Below are positions 16,229 through 23,459 of a stretch of 38,922 bases of DNA, piece after piece. Position 1 is the first letter of the stretch, and the number at the start of each line of letters is the position of its first letter. A program made the position numbers and the translations under genes. The notes beneath the pieces were generated by a model. That model worked only from the letters and a program-made list of their open reading frames with translations. It was not told the DNA's origin and ran no database searches. Source of the stretch: Acidobacteriota bacterium (lineage in GTDB: Bacteria; Acidobacteriota; Terriglobia; Acidiferrales; UBA7541). The stretch is taken from positions 1-38,922 of the forward strand of contig QHZB01000214.1 in NCBI GenBank assembly GCA_003224525.1, in the 5' to 3' direction.

Positions 16229-17731
16229 ATGGACGTCTGTTTCGAAAACGTATTCATCACCCCCGCCGTTGAAGCAATCAACGTGATTCAAGCAACCGCC
16301 GAGGAAAATGATCGCGCGGCATCTTTCGACCCGCATCATGGGCATCGAGAGACGGACGCGGGGCAGGAAACTGCAGCGCAAAGTCCTGCGAACGATCCCA
16401 GTGCCAGCGCCAGTCCTGCGGGTTCAGCGGAAACGCCACGGACGGAAACGGCTGCGGAGAAAAACCCGTGGTCTGCCTGGGCGTGGCTGGGAATGTGCAA
16501 AAACTCCAGCCGCAAAATTCTCAACACTATTCCCAACATTGTTCACGTGGATGTGGACGCATTTTTCGCGTCGGTGGAGCAGGTGTTGAATCCCAAGCTG
16601 CGCGGCAAGCCCGTGCTGGTGGGACGCGGCTGTGTGGCTTCGGCGAGCTACGAAGCGAAGTTCCGCGGCGTGAAAACGGCGATGGGTTTTCGCGAAGCGC
16701 TGCGCATCTGCCCGAAAGCCATCGTCGTGCCCGGACAATACGAGCACTACGCCGATTTTGCGGAGCGCGTGCGGCGCATCCTTGAAACCTACACGCCCGC
16801 GGTCGAAACCGCCGCGCTGGACGACTTTTACCTCGACTTTGCCGGCACTGAGCGGCTGTATCCGGATTACGAAGCCACGCTGCGGCGCTTGCAGGCGGAG
16901 ATACGCGGCCGAACGGGCTTGAGCGTTTCGGTTGGCGCGGCGCGCACAAAAGTTGTTGCCTCCATCGCTTCACGGCTGGAGCGCCCGCGTGGGTTTCGCA
17001 TGATCGCGCCCGGCGAAGAAGAAAATTTCCTGACGCCGCTGCCCGTGGAAAAGCTCCACGGCATCGGCCACGTGCACGCGGGAGCGCTCGCCGAACGCGG
17101 CATTGCCACCATCGGCCAAGTGCGCCAGGTACCCAAGCCCGCGCTGCAGGCCGCCTTCGGCGAAGCCCTCGGCCAGCAAATCTGGGAGCGCGCCCGCGGC
17201 CTCGATGGCCGCGAAGTGCTGCTGCCTTCGACGCCGAAATCCGTTTCCCGCGAAACGACCATCGAAGGCGGCACCATCGACATGGAATTCCTCGGCGGCC
17301 TGATCGAGTATCTCAGCGAGCGCATCGGCTCAACGCTGCGCGAATACGGCAAGCAGGCGCGCACCATCGGCCTGCGCATCCGCTATGTCGATCACTTTTC
17401 GGCGCACCAGACGGCGCGGATCAGCAAACCAACCAACGACGAACGCGAACTGCTCGCCGCGGCAAAAGATCTGTTTGGCAAATTGTTCACGCGGCGCGTG
17501 GCCGTCCGCCTGGTCGGCGTCAGTGTGAACAACCTCGAAACCGACAAGCGCCAGCACGAACTCTTTGACACCAACGCGAACCGCCGCTGGTACCTGAACC
17601 GCGGCGTTGATTCCGTGCGCGGCCGCTACGGCTGGAACGCTGTCTTCTACGGCAAAGGCCTCGAGCTGCGCGAACATTACGCGACCAAGCCGAACGGCCT
17701 GGTTCTCTCGACGCCATGTTTATCGCGGTAA
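16229..17731 (+). CDS. Y-family translesion DNA polymerase (DinB/Pol IV-like) with N-terminal extension
   Basis: 500-aa protein. Residues about 103-440 form a Y-family polymerase: VHVDVDAFFASVE carries metal ligand Asp108 and the steric-gate aromatic pair 112-113. The second motif reads ALDDFYLD (Asp198, Asp199) where active DinB has SxDE, so the catalytic Glu is replaced by Asp. The thumb HhH (KLHGIGHVHA) and little-finger domains follow. QHELF (442-446) fits the beta-clamp motif QxxLF. An extra 100 residues at the N-terminus, mostly Ala/Ser/Pro/Glu-rich and probably disordered, are supported by GGAG 6 nt before ATG 16229; ATG 16493 would remove 88 of them. The dnaE2 gene follows, as in mutasome operons. 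Confidence 0.88.
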   Translation: MDVCFENVFITPAVEAINVIQATAEENDRAASFDPHHGHRETDAGQETAAQSPANDPSASASPAGSAETPRTETAAEKNPWSAWAWLGMCKNSSRKILNTIPNIVHVDVDAFFASVEQVLNPKLRGKPVLVGRGCVASASYEAKFRGVKTAMGFREALRICPKAIVVPGQYEHYADFAERVRRILETYTPAVETAALDDFYLDFAGTERLYPDYEATLRRLQAEIRGRTGLSVSVGAARTKVVASIASRLERPRGFRMIAPGEEENFLTPLPVEKLHGIGHVHAGALAERGIATIGQVRQVPKPALQAAFGEALGQQIWERARGLDGREVLLPSTPKSVSRETTIEGGTIDMEFLGGLIEYLSERIGSTLREYGKQARTIGLRIRYVDHFSAHQTARISKPTNDERELLAAAKDLFGKLFTRRVAVRLVGVSVNNLETDKRQHELFDTNANRRWYLNRGVDSVRGRYGWNAVFYGKGLELREHYATKPNGLVLSTPCLSR

Positions 17732-17760
17732 TTTGCTGGGTTTTTCCTTCCCTCCCTCTA

Positions 17761-17776
17761 CCTGGTTTTACTGAAT
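17761..17776 (+). repeat. Dispersed repeat fragment left of dnaE2
   Basis: CCTGGTTTTACTGAAT here recurs as CCTGGTTTTCTGAAT at 21242-21256 just after dnaE2, differing by one base. GGTTTTTCCT also occurs near both (17739 and about 21266). Confidence 0.45.
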
Positions 17777-17801
17777 CCAAAGGACCACGTCCTCGCGCGG
17801 T

Positions 17802-17890
17802 GTGACTCGTGACTCCTATTTCGTGACTCGTGGAACATCCACTTTCGCGACCCGGGCTTCACGAGTCACCAGTCACGAGTCACCAATCAC
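17802..17890 (+). repeat. Long imperfect inverted repeat abutting the dnaE2 start
   Basis: GTGACTCGTGACT (17802-17814) is perfectly complementary to AGTCACGAGTCAC (17871-17883), and GTGACTCGTG (17823-17832) to CACGAGTCAC (17860-17869). The two collinear stems of 13 and 10 bp make a 90-nt hairpin that ends seven bases before the GTG start of dnaE2. Each arm is itself built of near-tandem GTGACTC units, and a related unit lies inside dnaE2 at 18343-18394. Confidence 0.85.
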
Positions 17891-20800
17891 GTGTTCGTAC
17901 ATCTGCATTGTCATAGCCACTATTCGTTTCTACGAGGCGTGGCGTCGCCGGAAGAGATCGTCGCGGCAGCGGTCGAGCAGAACATGCCGGCCGTGGCGCT
18001 GACGGATACGAACGGACTGTACGCCGCCGTATCGTTTTACCAGGCGGCGAAAAAAGCGGGTGTCAAGCCCATCGTCGGGGTGGCGCTGGATGTGGGATGG
18101 TCACAAGACCGAAGAGAGATTCCTCGCTTCGCTCGGACAGACGGAAACAAGTCAAGCGCCACATTAGTTTTGTTGGCGACAAACATGGAGGGGTATAGCA
18201 GTTTGTGCCAACTCGTGACGCTGCGGCATTTGGGCACGACCAAGCTGGCACAAAATGCCGCTGCTGCGGAAATCGATGGCCGGCCTGTGACCATGCAGGA
18301 ATTGGCGGAACACAGCCGCGGCGTGATCGCGTTGTGCTCCGGCACGAGTCCCGAGTCACTCGTCACCAGTCACCAATCACCAGTTGCCAATCACTTTTCC
18401 CAACTCAAGGAAATTTTCGGCGACCGCTTGTACATCGAGGTGCGGCACCTCTCGCCGGGAGATGGGCGCATATTGCGCGAAGCCGAACGCATCGGCCGCG
18501 AACTGGGCGTGCCGCTGGCGGCGACAAACAATGTTCATTTTCCGCGACCCCAGGAACACCTGCATCATCGCGCGGTAAACGCAATCCGCACCGGCGGATT
18601 ACTTACCACCGTCGCTCCACCAGAAATCACCACGGGCGAGGCATGGTTCAAGCCAGCGGCAGAAATGCAAAAATGTTTCCCCGATCATCCGGAATGGCTG
18701 CAAGCAACGCTGGAGATTGCCGATCGCTGCAACCTGCAACTCGAACTGGGAAAACTGATCTTCCCGGAATTTCCGGTTCCCGATAACGAATCCGCCTTTT
18801 CGTATTTGTGGAAGCTGAGCTTCGAGGGCGCGCGCAATCGCTACAAACCGCTGCGCCCGGAAGTGCTTTCGCGGCTGACGCACGAACTCGAAGTCATCGA
18901 AAAGTTGTGCCTGGCGCCGTATTTTCTGCTGGTATGGGACATCGTGGAGGAAGCGCGGCGCCGCGGCATTCCCGCGGTGGCGCGCGGGTCGGCGGCAAGC
19001 TCCATCGTGACGTATTGCCTGGGCATTTCCTGCGTCTGTCCGTTGCGCTGGGGGCTGTACTTCGAACGATTTTTGAACGAACAGCGCGGGGATTGCCCGG
19101 ACATCGACATCGATATTTGCGGCGCGCGGCGCGACGAGCTCCTCGATTACGTCTACGCGCACTGGGGCGCCGAACATGTCGCCATGATCGGAAGCTTCAT
19201 CACCATGCATGCGCGGCTCGCCGTGCGCGAAGTGGCAAAAGCGTTCGGCGTACCGCCGGGTGAGGTGGACCGATTCACGAAGCGATTGCCGCACCGGCCG
19301 GTGCGTGAAATTCTATCGGCGATTCACGGCCTGCCGGAATGCCGCGACCTTCCCGTGAACGACGAGCCCTGGAAAACGATCCTGCAAGTGGCGTTGCGGC
19401 TTGACGACGCGCCACGGCATCTCGGGATTCATCCCTGCGGCACGGTGATTTCCGCGCGTCCGCTGACATGGCTGACGCCACTGGAGCGCGCGACGAAAGG
19501 CATCGTCGTGACGCAGTACGACATGAACGCCATCGAAGCGCTCGGCTTGATCAAGATGGATCTGCTCGGCCAGCGCGGCTTCACCACGATGTCGCTCGCG
19601 CTGGACAACATCGAACGCACCCTTCGACCGGTAGGGGCGGGGCTGGCCCCGCCCGCTGCTGATGCATCGAACGTCGCACCGGATGGAGTGACGCCGTGCC
19701 CGAAGCCGCGTGAAATCGATTTTGAAGCCATACCGGAAAACGATTCCGCGACGTGCGCTGTCATCGCCGAGGGACGAACGATGGGAGTGTTCCAGATCGA
19801 ATCGCCGGCAGTGCGCGGACTGTTGCGCACGATGAAGGCGCGGACACTTGAAGAACTAGCGCAAGCATTAGCGCTGATCCGGCCAGGCGCAGCGGAGTAT
19901 GGATCGAAAGAGTTGTTTTTGAAGCGGCTGCGCAAACAGGAAGAAATCACATTTGCACATCCAGAACTCGAGACAATTCTTGGTGACACGCTGGGCGTAT
20001 GTATTTTCCAGGAACAGGTGATGCAAATTTCACAAACGCTTGGGAAAATGTCGCTGGCCGAAGCCGATCTTGTGCGGCGGGCGTCCGCAAAATTCTCCAG
20101 CCGGAGTGACCGCGATCGGTTACGCGGGAAATTTCTGAAAGCTGCGGGAATGATGGGGCTGACCAGCCAGCAACGCGAAGAAACCTGGATGATGGTGGAG
20201 AAATTCGCGGGCTTTGGCTTTTGCAAAGCGCACGCCGCGACGTATGCGGACATCTCGTACCGCATGGCGTATCTGAAAACGCACCACACGGCGGAGTTTC
20301 TCGCGGCAATGTGCAGCGCGGGCGCGGGTTTCTATCACGTGTCGGCGTATGTGGAAGAAGCAAAACGCTGGGGCATCGCGGTGCGGCTGCCGTCGGTGAA
20401 TCATTCGCGGATGGAGTACACGGCGGAGGATGGCGGAGATGGAAAACGTGCACTGCGGGTTGGCTTGATGCAGGTGAGAGGTCTGCACGTCGAAACGATC
20501 ACGGTGATCCTGCGGACGCGGGGAGAAGACGGCGAGTTTCAAGCACTCGAAGATTTTCTGCGCCGCGTGCCCGTCGAACGGGATGAGATCGAGTCGCTGA
20601 TCAAGTGCGGCGCATTTGACGAAATGAACGATGAAGTCTGCAGGATGACGCGGCCGGAACTGCTGTGGCGGTGGAATATGCTGCAAGCGGCCGGCAAAGG
20701 CGCGCAGCCGGGCGCTCCTCGACTGCGCTCAGGACAAGGGCTCGTGCCGCCGGAAAAAACAGAAAGATTATTTGCAGAAACAAGCGCTGCGGACGCCATT

Positions 20801-21199
20801 GGCACGGCATTGGCGGAAATGCAGACGCCGGAATACACGCTAGAACAGAAGCTGCGCTACGAACGAGAGATTCTGGAAGTCTGCGTGAGCGGCCACCCGC
20901 TGGATTTTTTACCGCGCAACGGCGAAACTTGGAGCGATGAGCTGCCGGGCCTGCGCGGAAAGCGCGTGACCTTGTGCGGCTGGGTGGTGACCTACCGCCA
21001 CGTCGGAACAAAAAATTACCGCAACATGATGTTCGTCACGCTCGAGGACCAGCGCGGCATGTATGAAGTGGTGCTCTTCCCCGACGCCTACGCCCGATAT
21101 GGCGGCCTGGTGTTTGAGACGCGTTTAATGCGCGTGACCGGGCGAGTCGAGCAGGATGGGCAGATCAAGGGAGAGCAGTTGGAGGCGTTGAAAAAGTGA
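17891..21199 (+). CDS. dnaE2: Error-prone DNA polymerase III alpha subunit, DnaE2/ImuC type
   Basis: 1102-aa C-family polymerase. The N-terminal PHP domain begins VHLHCHSHYSFLRG. The palm has PDIDIDICGARR (Asp406 and Asp408 by analogy with E. coli DnaE 401/403) and the third Asp at 557 in KMDLLGQRG. The finger and thumb follow, then tandem HhH (about 855-910) and a C-terminal OB fold (about 1020-1095). DnaE2 acts in translesion synthesis with a Y-family partner, here encoded just upstream. Four segments (about 73-89, 151-169, 578-606, 938-953) look repeat-derived. The GTG start has no Shine-Dalgarno and abuts an inverted repeat, yet the protein begins at the usual DnaE2 N-terminus. The frame is intact throughout. 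Confidence 0.93.
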   Translation: MFVHLHCHSHYSFLRGVASPEEIVAAAVEQNMPAVALTDTNGLYAAVSFYQAAKKAGVKPIVGVALDVGWSQDRREIPRFARTDGNKSSATLVLLATNMEGYSSLCQLVTLRHLGTTKLAQNAAAAEIDGRPVTMQELAEHSRGVIALCSGTSPESLVTSHQSPVANHFSQLKEIFGDRLYIEVRHLSPGDGRILREAERIGRELGVPLAATNNVHFPRPQEHLHHRAVNAIRTGGLLTTVAPPEITTGEAWFKPAAEMQKCFPDHPEWLQATLEIADRCNLQLELGKLIFPEFPVPDNESAFSYLWKLSFEGARNRYKPLRPEVLSRLTHELEVIEKLCLAPYFLLVWDIVEEARRRGIPAVARGSAASSIVTYCLGISCVCPLRWGLYFERFLNEQRGDCPDIDIDICGARRDELLDYVYAHWGAEHVAMIGSFITMHARLAVREVAKAFGVPPGEVDRFTKRLPHRPVREILSAIHGLPECRDLPVNDEPWKTILQVALRLDDAPRHLGIHPCGTVISARPLTWLTPLERATKGIVVTQYDMNAIEALGLIKMDLLGQRGFTTMSLALDNIERTLRPVGAGLAPPAADASNVAPDGVTPCPKPREIDFEAIPENDSATCAVIAEGRTMGVFQIESPAVRGLLRTMKARTLEELAQALALIRPGAAEYGSKELFLKRLRKQEEITFAHPELETILGDTLGVCIFQEQVMQISQTLGKMSLAEADLVRRASAKFSSRSDRDRLRGKFLKAAGMMGLTSQQREETWMMVEKFAGFGFCKAHAATYADISYRMAYLKTHHTAEFLAAMCSAGAGFYHVSAYVEEAKRWGIAVRLPSVNHSRMEYTAEDGGDGKRALRVGLMQVRGLHVETITVILRTRGEDGEFQALEDFLRRVPVERDEIESLIKCGAFDEMNDEVCRMTRPELLWRWNMLQAAGKGAQPGAPRLRSGQGLVPPEKTERLFAETSAADAIGTALAEMQTPEYTLEQKLRYEREILEVCVSGHPLDFLPRNGETWSDELPGLRGKRVTLCGWVVTYRHVGTKNYRNMMFVTLEDQRGMYEVVLFPDAYARYGGLVFETRLMRVTGRVEQDGQIKGEQLEALKK
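18112..18141 (+). repeat. Repeat-like insert A within dnaE2
   Basis: AGATTCCTCGCTTCGCTCGG lies in the PHP domain and encodes REIPRFARTDG (about residues 75-85). From memory it resembles TTCGCTTCGCTC-type dispersed repeats common in bacterial intergenic DNA. The spacing between flanking conserved residues (GVALD and TLVLLA) is about 15 residues longer than I expect for DnaE2. Confidence 0.5.
18343..18394 (+). repeat. Repeat-like insert B within dnaE2
   Basis: A run of GAGTCAC / CACCAGTCACCAATCACC units, the same units as in the inverted repeat just upstream of the gene (17860-17890). It encodes residues about 151-169 in frame, a Ser/Thr/His/Pro-rich segment (GTSPESLVTSHQSPVANHF). Confidence 0.7.
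19629..19660 (+). repeat. Palindromic insert C within dnaE2
   Basis: GGGCGGGGC (19635-19643) and GCCCCGCCC (19646-19654) form a perfect 9-bp inverted repeat with a 2-nt centre. It lies in the middle of the coding sequence and encodes VGAGLAPPAAD (about residues 581-591), part of an approximately 28-residue insertion after the catalytic Asp557 helix. Confidence 0.65.
20713..20746 (+). repeat. Repeat-like insert D within dnaE2
   Basis: CCTCGACTGCGCTCAGGACA encodes PRLRSGQ (about residues 943-949) in the linker before the OB fold. From memory it closely resembles the dispersed TCGACTNCGCTCAGGACA repeats found in many genomes. Confidence 0.5.
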
Positions 21200-21214
21200 A
21201 CGGTAGCCAGTTTT

Positions 21215-21256
21215 TCAGTTTTAAGTTTTAAGTTTTTGGCTCCTGGTTTTCTGAAT
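21215..21256 (+). repeat. AT-rich dispersed repeat after dnaE2
   Basis: TCAGTTTTAAGTTTTAAGTT, ending in TTTGG, lies at 21215-21239, followed by CCTGGTTTTCTGAAT (21242-21256). A second copy of the first element is at 22837-22868. The base composition is far more AT-rich than the flanking genes. The rest of 21200-21419 shows no gene. Confidence 0.6.
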
Positions 21257-21419
21257 TTAGATTTTGGTTTTTCCTGGTTTTTAGGAGCAACTACTTGGAT
21301 GGTTGGCGTTCCTTCAATGGTTCCCAGCCATACGACAGCGCGGCAATCGGGGATGGATTGAGAAGCGAGAGCGCAGCGCCGGCTACCATACGCCCGGTTG
21401 CAGTCTACTCTCTACGAAT

Positions 21420-21737
21420 ATGATTCGACCAAGAGAACTCGCAAGACCAGAGAAGCAGATGGCGGAGCCGGAGGCGGGGCGACCGGCGGGGACGGGTGAG
21501 GAGTGGCTGGGGCGAAACCGCAGCAGCAAGCGCCGGCTCTGGGAGCGATTGAATCCGCGCAGCCGAAGACAAATTCGCATGATTGCCGAGGCGCTGGCGC
21601 TGCAGCAGACGCACGCGCAATTGCCAGATTCGGTGCGAGGGCGGCTGAGCGCAGCAATGGACGAGGTGGAACGGCTGGCGGTCCGCTTGAGGGCGCTGCT
21701 GGCGGAGGTAGCACGACGGACACCGCCGCGCTTGTGA
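21420..21737 (+). CDS. Possible 105-aa helical protein
   Basis: Open frame from ATG 21420 to TGA 21737. The C-terminal two thirds (from about EEWLGRNRSSKRRLWERL) is rich in Arg, Leu, Glu and Ala in an amphipathic helical pattern with an LRALLAEV end. There is no clear ribosome-binding site, and the frame continues upstream without a better start. Competing open frames exist on both strands because the DNA is GC-rich, so this call rests on composition and position before the PsbP-like gene. No function assigned. Confidence 0.4.
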   Translation: MIRPRELARPEKQMAEPEAGRPAGTGEEWLGRNRSSKRRLWERLNPRSRRQIRMIAEALALQQTHAQLPDSVRGRLSAAMDEVERLAVRLRALLAEVARRTPPRL

Positions 21738-21740
21738 GGG

Positions 21741-21769
21741 TTGCTGGCCACACCCAGCGGCGGGATACT
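21741..21769 (+). promoter_or_regulatory. Promoter of the PsbP-like gene, apparently leaderless
   Basis: TTGCTG (21741-21746), a 17-nt spacer and GATACT (21764-21769). The ATG at 21776 comes seven bases after the -10 box, the usual position of the first transcribed base. No Shine-Dalgarno precedes the ATG. Part of the box overlaps intergenic sequence just after the 105-aa frame. Confidence 0.45.
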
Positions 21770-21775
21770 CTCTAT

Positions 21776-22819
21776 ATGGCTGTCCCCAATAAGCGCGGCC
21801 CCTTTCTGCTTGTGATGATTGTTCTGGCATTCCCCGCGATCGGTGTTTCGGCGCGGGCGGATGAAATTCGCCTCAAGAGCGGCAGGAAACTGTATGGCGT
21901 AATCGTCGCTTACGAAGACGACATGTTCAAGATCAAGACCGACGATGGATATGAGCTGGTCAGAAAAGACAAAATCGAGTCCATTATTCCATCGACGCCG
22001 GCAGGAAAGCCGGAAGCGGCATCCGCGGGGAAGAAAGATGCAAGCCAGCATCCTTCAAAACCAGCGGCCGATTCGCAACCACAGGCTGAGCCAGCGGTGG
22101 CATCTTCGTCAGATGCTTCGGCGACACCAACGAACGCCAGCGCCAGGACCGTAGACCCCGGTATGGCAGGGAAAACCGGCAAAACGACGCCGAAAATAAC
22201 GAACGCGGCTGTGAAACCGGAAGTTCCAACGAGTACAGCGGCGGCCAATGTCGCAGCGCCTGCCATCAAAGGATCGCCGGCGGCAACGACGACCGGACTA
22301 GCACCGGCTGCGGCATCCCCTGCTCCCCCGAAGGAGCCTGAAGTTCCCGCAAACCGCGAAGAGGTCCAGGGAAATCTCTACACGAATTACACTCATGGTT
22401 TCCGGATGTACAAGGCGCCGAGCTGGAGCTTGATCGAAGAAGCGCGCGGCGCGCTTCCGAACGCGATTGTGGCGATGGGCACATCCAACGAATCAACATT
22501 GATGGTGGTCGGCGAGGAGAAGACGAAAGAACCGTTGGATGCGGCAGCCGCAGCGGTAGAGAAGCGGCTGCACGACGTCTACGCCAATTACCAGCGACTG
22601 TCGGAGCGCAAAACGGTGGTCGGCGGATTACCTGGGGTCGAGTATCAATATCGAGGGAAGGCCGACGAGCATGACTGGTCTGGAAAACTGGTCGTCGTTG
22701 CGCGCGGCAAGGACATGTTTACGGTGCTGGCCATGACCTACGCCGACAGCGACCTCATTCAGATTCAGGAAAACGTGATTGCCCGGGCCATCGCAAGCTT
22801 GGACTTCAGCGTTCACTAG
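21776..22819 (+). CDS. Secreted protein with PsbP-like C-terminal domain
   Basis: 347-aa exported protein: signal peptide about 1-28, then a short beta-rich segment (DEIRLKSGRKLYGVIVAYEDD) resembling the small domains found after signal peptides in other acidobacterial proteins. A disordered linker of about 130 residues, rich in Ala, Pro, Thr, Ser and Lys, follows. The C-terminal domain (about 205-345) has a PsbP-like pattern: YTHGFRMYKAPSWSL, a helix, and strands ending MTYADSDLIQIQENVIARAI. The role is unknown; such domains are often envelope-located. ATG 21776 is chosen because the signal peptide begins there; the frame stays open upstream. Confidence 0.75.
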   Translation: MAVPNKRGPFLLVMIVLAFPAIGVSARADEIRLKSGRKLYGVIVAYEDDMFKIKTDDGYELVRKDKIESIIPSTPAGKPEAASAGKKDASQHPSKPAADSQPQAEPAVASSSDASATPTNASARTVDPGMAGKTGKTTPKITNAAVKPEVPTSTAAANVAAPAIKGSPAATTTGLAPAAASPAPPKEPEVPANREEVQGNLYTNYTHGFRMYKAPSWSLIEEARGALPNAIVAMGTSNESTLMVVGEEKTKEPLDAAAAAVEKRLHDVYANYQRLSERKTVVGGLPGVEYQYRGKADEHDWSGKLVVVARGKDMFTVLAMTYADSDLIQIQENVIARAIASLDFSVH

Positions 22820-23459
22820 CGGGGGCTGCGCGGTTGTCAGTTTTAAGTTGTTAGTCTTAAGTTTTTAGTAAGAGAAGAATAAGAGGCCGATTTTCTTCGG
22901 TTTACTCCAAAAAAATACAGAGCCCTCATCACGATCGGGTTCCAACGTCCGTTAGGCGACCTGATTCCTAAGTCCAACAACCTGGACTACGAACTTCCGG
23001 TGGGGCTTCTCTGTCGGATTCAGGCGTAAGGGGTACCCCACAACCCTGTGTTTTTGGACGCAGAGTGCGGTAACCCCTTGAAAACAAGCGGGTTGCGTTT
23101 CTTGTGAGTGCAAAAAAATGCAAAAGAGTGCGCAAGAATATGAAAAGACAGGGGATAGTGAATACTCGGCGTGAATAGTCGGTAGGAAAGAAGGAAATGC
23201 CCCCACCCCCCGTCAATAACGCATCAATACGCATCAATGAATATCATAGGAAAGGACTTACAGAATTTACACTTCGTAAATTGATTCAAAAAGATATGTT
23301 TTTGGCTCTACGGGAAGAGATCGAACCGAAAATGCAGTCCCAGAAGGAAGAAAAGCGAGGAGCAATCTCCCGGCTGCAAATGGAGTTATCTACAGGGTCA
23401 ATTATACCAAGGCATAAAAAAGAGTCAAGTAAAACTTTGCGGCCTTCGAGACTGCCAAG
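22820..23459. other. 640-bp gene-poor region
   Basis: No convincing gene. It contains an AT-rich dispersed repeat (22837-22868), a perfect 10-bp palindrome GGGGTACCCC (23030-23039), and an inverted pair AAGGGGTACC (23028-23037) / GGTAACCCCTT (23069-23079). A run of TGCAAAA-type units with about 10-nt period follows (23108-23135). Base composition is AT-richer than the neighbouring genes. An 88-codon frame at 23197-23463 has no coding support. The pattern could be an old insertion or attachment region; nothing proves it. Confidence 0.5.
22837..22868 (+). repeat. AT-rich dispersed repeat, second copy
   Basis: TCAGTTTTAAGTTGTTAGTC, then TTAAGTTTTTAG: the same repeat type as at 21215-21239, with small changes. 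It directly follows the PsbP-like gene. Confidence 0.55.

Noticed and set aside
17802-17890. CRISPR-like short repeats (GTGACTC / GAGTCAC units)
   Set aside because: The units are nearly contiguous and form an inverted repeat, with no regular spacers and no cas genes.
21383-22051. 222-codon minus-strand frame
   Set aside because: It crosses the signal peptide start of the PsbP-like gene and a promoter-like element; composition suggests a shadow frame.
22940-22985. tRNA-like stretch with GGGTTCCAACGTCC
   Set aside because: It looks a little like a T arm, but no acceptor or anticodon stem can be drawn on either strand.
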